From positions 1 through 64,000 of the forward strand of contig SVDH01000010.1 of NCBI GenBank assembly GCA_015057865.1: a stretch of DNA of 64,000 bases, given 5' to 3'. The position numbers and the translations under genes are program-made. This document shows, in pieces, positions 62,267 to 64,000 of this stretch. The notes under the pieces were generated by a model. It had not been told where the DNA came from. It saw only the letters and a program-made list of their open reading frames with translations, and searched no databases. The stretch is from Lachnospiraceae bacterium. GTDB taxonomy: Bacteria > Bacillota > Clostridia > Lachnospirales > Lachnospiraceae. How positions within the stretch are numbered: position 1 is the first letter of the stretch; each line of letters starts with the position of its first letter.

Positions 62267-63154
62267 ATGATTCATTCATTTTTAAGATCAATCGGGTTTC
62301 GTGAGAAGCGAAACAGCAAAGAGATTTTTGAAATATTGGAAGATATCGTCAGGCATCCGGATGCGCACACGCGGACGCAGGATGCAAACGGCAACCCGAT
62401 CGGTACCTTTTTGAAGTATTACGGAAAAGGGTTCGGGATCAAGGTTTGCGGTGATTTTTTCAATGGATCGGAATTCCATATTTCCGACTATTTTCCGTAT
62501 TTTAACGGATCCTATGTATCGACATATGAGCAGATCGAGCTGGAGCGCTATGCGGCAAAAGATGCTTTTGCCGGCATTTGTGATGAGATGCGTCTCGGTG
62601 TGACATTGATCTTTTATGTCAACAACATGGAAGATGTAATGGAAAACCGACTGCTCTACGGAAGTCAGCTCATGGCTTCAAATGCGGTCTTGTCTGGATT
62701 GGCAAGTGGTGGTAAAATCTTATTGCCGATCATGAAGACCGATGCGCAGCAGCGTGAGATGGCAGAAAAGTCCAAGCAGCGGATCCGCCTGATGCAAAAG
62801 GCCAGAGAGGGCAGCCAGCAGGCGATGGAGACGCTGACGATGAGTGACATGGATACCTATTCCATGCTGACACGCCGGATCACGCAGAACCGCGAAGACA
62901 TCCTGAGTGTGGTGGAGGGAAGCTTTATCCCTTATGGTATGGAAAGTGACCAGTACATGATCATTGGTGAGATCTTAAGCTGTTATACACAGGTAAACAG
63001 CCTGACCGGTGAGATCGTTTGGAATATTTCCCTAAGCTGCAATGATGTGAAATTCGACATCCTGATCAATGAGAGGGATCTGATCGGAGAGCCTCAGATC
63101 GGACGGCGGTTTCGCGGCCGCATTCAGATGCAGGGCAGCATCAACTTCATGTAA
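62267..63154 (+). CDS. DUF3881-like conserved protein
   Basis: Recognised from memory as a Lachnospiraceae conserved family (MIHSFLRSIGFREKRNSKEIFEILEDIV). Confidence 0.7.
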   Translation: MIHSFLRSIGFREKRNSKEIFEILEDIVRHPDAHTRTQDANGNPIGTFLKYYGKGFGIKVCGDFFNGSEFHISDYFPYFNGSYVSTYEQIELERYAAKDAFAGICDEMRLGVTLIFYVNNMEDVMENRLLYGSQLMASNAVLSGLASGGKILLPIMKTDAQQREMAEKSKQRIRLMQKAREGSQQAMETLTMSDMDTYSMLTRRITQNREDILSVVEGSFIPYGMESDQYMIIGEILSCYTQVNSLTGEIVWNISLSCNDVKFDILINERDLIGEPQIGRRFRGRIQMQGSINFM

Positions 63155-63226
63155 GTCTCCGTAGTTTAACGGATAAAACAAACGCCTCCTAAGCGTTAGC
63201 TCTGGGTTCGATTCCCGGCGGGGACG
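63155..63226 (+). tRNA. tRNA-Arg(CCT)
   Basis: GTCTCCGTAGTTTAACGGATAAAACAAACGCCTCCTAAGCGTTAGCTCTGGGTTCGATTCCCGGCGGGGACG. Confidence 0.93.
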
Positions 63227-63252
63227 TAACATTGTGCCGCACATGCGGCAAT

Positions 63253-63298
63253 AAACGCTGAGGTCAGCATATCACTTGCAAGGCCTCAGCGTTTTTTA
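63253..63298 (+). terminator. Terminator after tRNA-Arg
   Basis: AACGCTGAGG...CCTCAGCGTTTTTT. Confidence 0.8.
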
Positions 63299-63510
63299 AC
63301 CAATCAGAAGCTGATGGTCAGAGGATTGGCGAATGGCATTGACAGTTTTTTCAATAATCGATTGACAAAAAATCACAATCATCCCCTGGCCTGACGGTCA
63401 GGGGATCTCTATATTTGTACGAAAAAAGGTTGAGAAAGAAGAAAAATATTGATAAAATCCTATTGAATATTATTTGGGTTTACAACAAAAATGTTCAATA
63501 GGGAGACGCC

Positions 63511-64000
63511 ATGATAAAACGGGATAAATACCTGGGACAATTGATAGAAAAGCAGAAGAATGGTTTGATCAAAGTAATCACCGGACTTCGGCGCGTGGGG
63601 AAAAGCTACCTTCTTTTCAATATTTATTATGATTACCTGATTGCCGATAACGTTTCAAAAGATCAGATTATAACATTGTCTTTGGATGATGATGAAAACG
63701 AAAACTATCGTGATCCGAAAGCTTTATCAAAGTATGTCAGAGAAAGAATAACGGATGCGTCGAAGACATATTATGTACTGCTGGATGAAATACAGATGGC
63801 GATCAGCGAGGAAGAAGCTGCAGGGAAAACAAACACCATAGAGATCTATAGTGTATTAAACGGTCTTTCAAAATTACGAAATATCGATTTATATGTGACA
63901 GGAAGTAATTCCCGCTTTCTTTCAAAAGATGTTCTAACAGAATTCCGGGGCCGGGGAGATGAAATTCATGTTTATCCTCTGACTTTTTCGGAATATATGG
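63511..64000 (+). CDS. AAA ATPase of the DUF4143-associated type, 3'-truncated by window edge
   Basis: VITGLRRVGKSYLLFNIYYDYL Walker A, YYVLLDEIQ Walker B, VTGSNSRFLSKD; open to the window end. Confidence 0.88.
   Translation, partial: MIKRDKYLGQLIEKQKNGLIKVITGLRRVGKSYLLFNIYYDYLIADNVSKDQIITLSLDDDENENYRDPKALSKYVRERITDASKTYYVLLDEIQMAISEEEAAGKTNTIEIYSVLNGLSKLRNIDLYVTGSNSRFLSKDVLTEFRGRGDEIHVYPLTFSEYM

Noticed and set aside
63032-63244. 70-aa minus-strand ORF MCGTMLRPRRESNPELTLRRRLF...
   Set aside because: Antisense to the tRNA-Arg gene and the end of the DUF3881-like gene; classic tRNA-antisense artefact

Overview
The window looks like the origin region of a Lachnospiraceae-like Firmicute chromosome (taxon inferred from gene content; not searched). 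Core block on the minus strand: dnaA, dnaN, S4-domain protein, recF, gyrB, gyrA, and both fumarase subunits. Core block on the plus strand: rpmH, rnpA, yidD, yidC, jag, mnmE, mnmG, rsmG, parA and parB, with three perfect 16-bp parS sites. tRNA-Cys, -Asn, -Ser and -Arg genes are present. The left ~20 kb is accessory metabolism. It is dominated by an uncharacterised-type molybdenum hydroxylase cluster: radical SAM protein, PaaK-like AMP ligase, C_GCAxxG_C_C protein, methyltransferase, CxxC protein, flavin/FeS/CCG fusion, domain-swapped XdhC and a MOP-type aldehyde oxidoreductase, plus a Zn alcohol dehydrogenase. Other highlights: an SSS symporter with two tiny membrane ORFs; a Trp-type T-box upstream of a TrpB-like gene and an orphan TrpX-like lipoprotein, followed by a ~159-bp multi-hairpin element; an APC permease fused to a hybrid histidine kinase, beside a twin-SBP BvgS-like kinase; a ParB with a histone H1-like Lys/Thr/Ser/Ala tail; and a parS site inside a 30-bp palindrome that looks like a terminator. 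All calls come from reading the sequence and remembered family signatures; no database search was run.
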